In this document: piece after piece, positions 15,301 to 15,622 of the stretch
How positions within the stretch are numbered: the stretch's first letter is position 1
How the letters are laid out: each line of letters opens with the position of its first letter
Origin: Patescibacteria group bacterium
GTDB lineage: Bacteria > Patescibacteriota > Gracilibacteria > UBA1369
DNA length: 15,622 nt
Direction of reading: 5' to 3'
Assembly (NCBI GenBank): GCA_018825335.1
Contig: JAHJEW010000056.1
Location: 1-15,622, forward strand
Notes under the pieces: model-generated
What the model was told of the DNA's origin: nothing
The model's input: the letters and a program-made list of their open reading frames with translations, nothing else
The model's database searches: none
Position numbers and translations under genes: made by a program

Positions 15301-15553
15301 CGGAGGCAAAGTAATAAAAACACCATACTTCAGTTCCGACGACGGACGCACTCGCAGCGCGAAGGAAGTCTGGGGATGGACCAATACGCCTTATCTCCAA
15401 AGCGTGCAGGACCCAGGCTGCGAAGGGCAACAAATGCAGGGACACGGCGTGGGATTAAGCGGATGCGGCGCGCTCTACTTCGCGCAGCAGGGCTGGGATT
15501 ACAAGAAAATCATTAAATACTATTTTCAGGGAGTGGAAGTGGAGCGCCAATAG
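12380..15553 (+). CDS. Secreted PGRP-type amidase with three Ig-like modules and a SpoIID/LytB domain
   Basis: The 1057-residue protein starts with a signal peptide (about 1-27, ending QAAFA). A beta-sandwich region (about 45-136, WSQWNKL) precedes an Amidase_2/PGRP domain (about 170-390). Its zinc ligands are His241 (IIIHHTA), His360 (GHRD) and Cys368 (TNCPG), with Tyr274 and Thr366 at the usual active-site positions, so it should cleave the MurNAc-L-Ala bond. Three NBR1/FW-like Ig modules follow (about 410-517, 525-638, 650-753), marked by NTG-x3-W and PGE repeats. The C-terminus is SpoIID/LytB (about 775-1050): Glu895 in GLAEIDA at the catalytic position, ARSYAQYY, YFSSDDGRT and GHGVGLSGCGA. 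SpoIID in spore formers is a lytic transglycosylase acting on amidase-denuded glycan. All key residues are present, so both halves look active. It is transcribed alone from its own promoter. Confidence 0.92.
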   Translation: MKKLSFPKKAAAICLVLMISFQAAFARTETKYQNQSTSISPEKIAPMPFTGLAVKWHQVLPEQTQATLSVRFKTNDGWSQWNKLTDERDEKEAYNPDYPSTFIATNPTTAFQYKVSLSSDDPKVTPVVENIEYTYINAKDARSGSIVATLTPIKSLVGKSTAAGNQQALKVISRGEWGADESLRLYTSDRPDPQLVKLEDDFYKKYANELVITKRVATTAEGNDLTWPLEYPETVSKIIIHHTATTKNLDNPAQAIRDIYYWHAISRGWGDIGYNYVIDQQGNIYEGRYGGDGVVGAHAGKANIGSIGIAVLGNFEDSEVPEPVTRSLSALIKAKASKYNIDTMGYSMFRGENLPNVIGHRDVMSTNCPGEKIYELLPTLRALAKNAFLASFIDKRRPDQKEKYDYDMDGDTGIFQMDGGKGKTLPVKVKNTGSLNWDEKTYFMVSSTKASQKYLAAIRQSWQSDPIKKTVKPGETATFQIPLIASYTGGFTTLEVFPMVNGQTKVEKYLSIPVQIKGVIYSYELVGIDLPKTIVKKGEAMQATIEVKNTGDTAWKKTGKNKIMIGTENPRDHISRITAKPDTRLAGLKESIVNPGETGHFIVEIKAPARVGQYREYFAPVIEGISWLPVSGSYIEFFVADTNSGARYAGNRFNQSFLPSERKTVTLEFENTGEETWEKTGSSAFKTDITKNSSLTVTGGKLVEDQVAPGETGHVTLRIKAPAKNGIYRIIATPKLGSKNLTLRPVPLYIQVSRNPIVQTAQVSTAAPIVGANNIRIAIGFKGNPVISADGHFTLMDAGALLKTFDSNEKVTVTFENDKYRVKGDNTSFDLSNAPRFEGAPGSILRIDNYENHPSWKPELNDNTYRGALEVHSYNDELVMVNEIPLEDYLKGLAEIDATQPYEKIKAIIVLARSYAQYYMDADKNGVERKFPGAPYDLTDDPQRSQNYLGYGFEKRNITGGRAALDTAGEVVTYGGKVIKTPYFSSDDGRTRSAKEVWGWTNTPYLQSVQDPGCEGQQMQGHGVGLSGCGALYFAQQGWDYKKIIKYYFQGVEVERQ

Positions 15554-15584
15554 AGCGCGCCGCCATTAAAAATAAAAACAAAAA

Positions 15585-15622
15585 ATGCTGAAACAGATTC
15601 CACAGGAACAACCGGATTTCAT
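15585..15622 (+). CDS. Possible start of the next gene, truncated by the window end
   Basis: ATG 15585 opens a frame beginning MLKQIPQEQPDF that is still open at the last base. It lies 31 bases after the preceding stop in an A-rich spacer with no Shine-Dalgarno, as for other starts here. Twelve codons are too few to identify a product or prove coding. Confidence 0.35.
   Translation, partial: MLKQIPQEQPDF

Noticed and set aside
1..15622. tRNA, rRNA, riboswitch, insertion sequence or prophage remnants
   Set aside because: All intergenic gaps are short and I saw no cloverleaf, conserved riboswitch core, terminal inverted repeats or transposase motifs.

Overview
The window is a compact bacterial chromosome segment of about 15.6 kb with short intergenic gaps and no insertion sequences, CRISPR arrays or RNA genes that I can see. 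All frames are consistent with the standard bacterial code; TGA is a genuine stop in at least two genes. Several traits suggest a Patescibacteria/CPR-like bacterium: a tiny Lys/Ala/Pro histone-H1-like protein, no recognisable Shine-Dalgarno sequence before any start, tail-to-tail genes sharing stop codons, and secreted cell-wall proteins built from Ig-like modules. This placement is inference; no marker gene proves it.

Layout. 1-723 (+) is the 3' part of a UPF0489 (arginase-related fold) gene. 777-2911 (+) is a LytR-CpsA-Psr (LCP) cell-wall ligase split over two frames. The membrane anchor and a repeated extracellular region are in one frame and the catalytic domain is in the -1 frame, joined at an A9G tract containing A AAA AAG inside a perfect 7-bp hairpin. 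2892-3641 (-) is rsmE, divergent from a CNNM/HlyC-CorC-type membrane protein at 3726-5018 (+). 5015-7699 (-) is a class A penicillin-binding protein. Upstream of it on the same strand, and separated by an intrinsic terminator, is the 49-aa AAPKKK-repeat protein (7784-7933). RNase HI (8026-8508, +) converges on a tight trxA-sucC-sucD operon (10856 down to 8505, -). An unrecognised protein with two similar beta-rich modules follows (10921-12189, -). A large secreted protein (12380-15553, +) joins a zinc PGRP-type amidase, three Ig-like modules and a SpoIID/LytB glycan-cleaving domain. A possible new gene starts at 15585 and runs off the end.

Functional theme. Three loci act on the cell wall: PBP1A (glycan polymerisation and cross-linking), LCP (attachment of polymers to the wall) and the amidase-SpoIID protein (stem-peptide removal and glycan cleavage). 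They are not one operon, but wall building and remodelling dominate the window. The rest is housekeeping: rRNA methylation, RNase H, thioredoxin, succinyl-CoA synthetase and a nucleoid-type basic peptide.

The most notable observation is the LCP frame break. The LCP fold starts upstream of any ATG, GTG or TTG in its own frame and has no membrane anchor of its own, so it can only be made and exported by passing through the slippery tract, unless the break is a homopolymer error. The amidase/SpoIID fusion is second: it puts in one chain the two activities that spore formers supply as SpoIIP and SpoIID.
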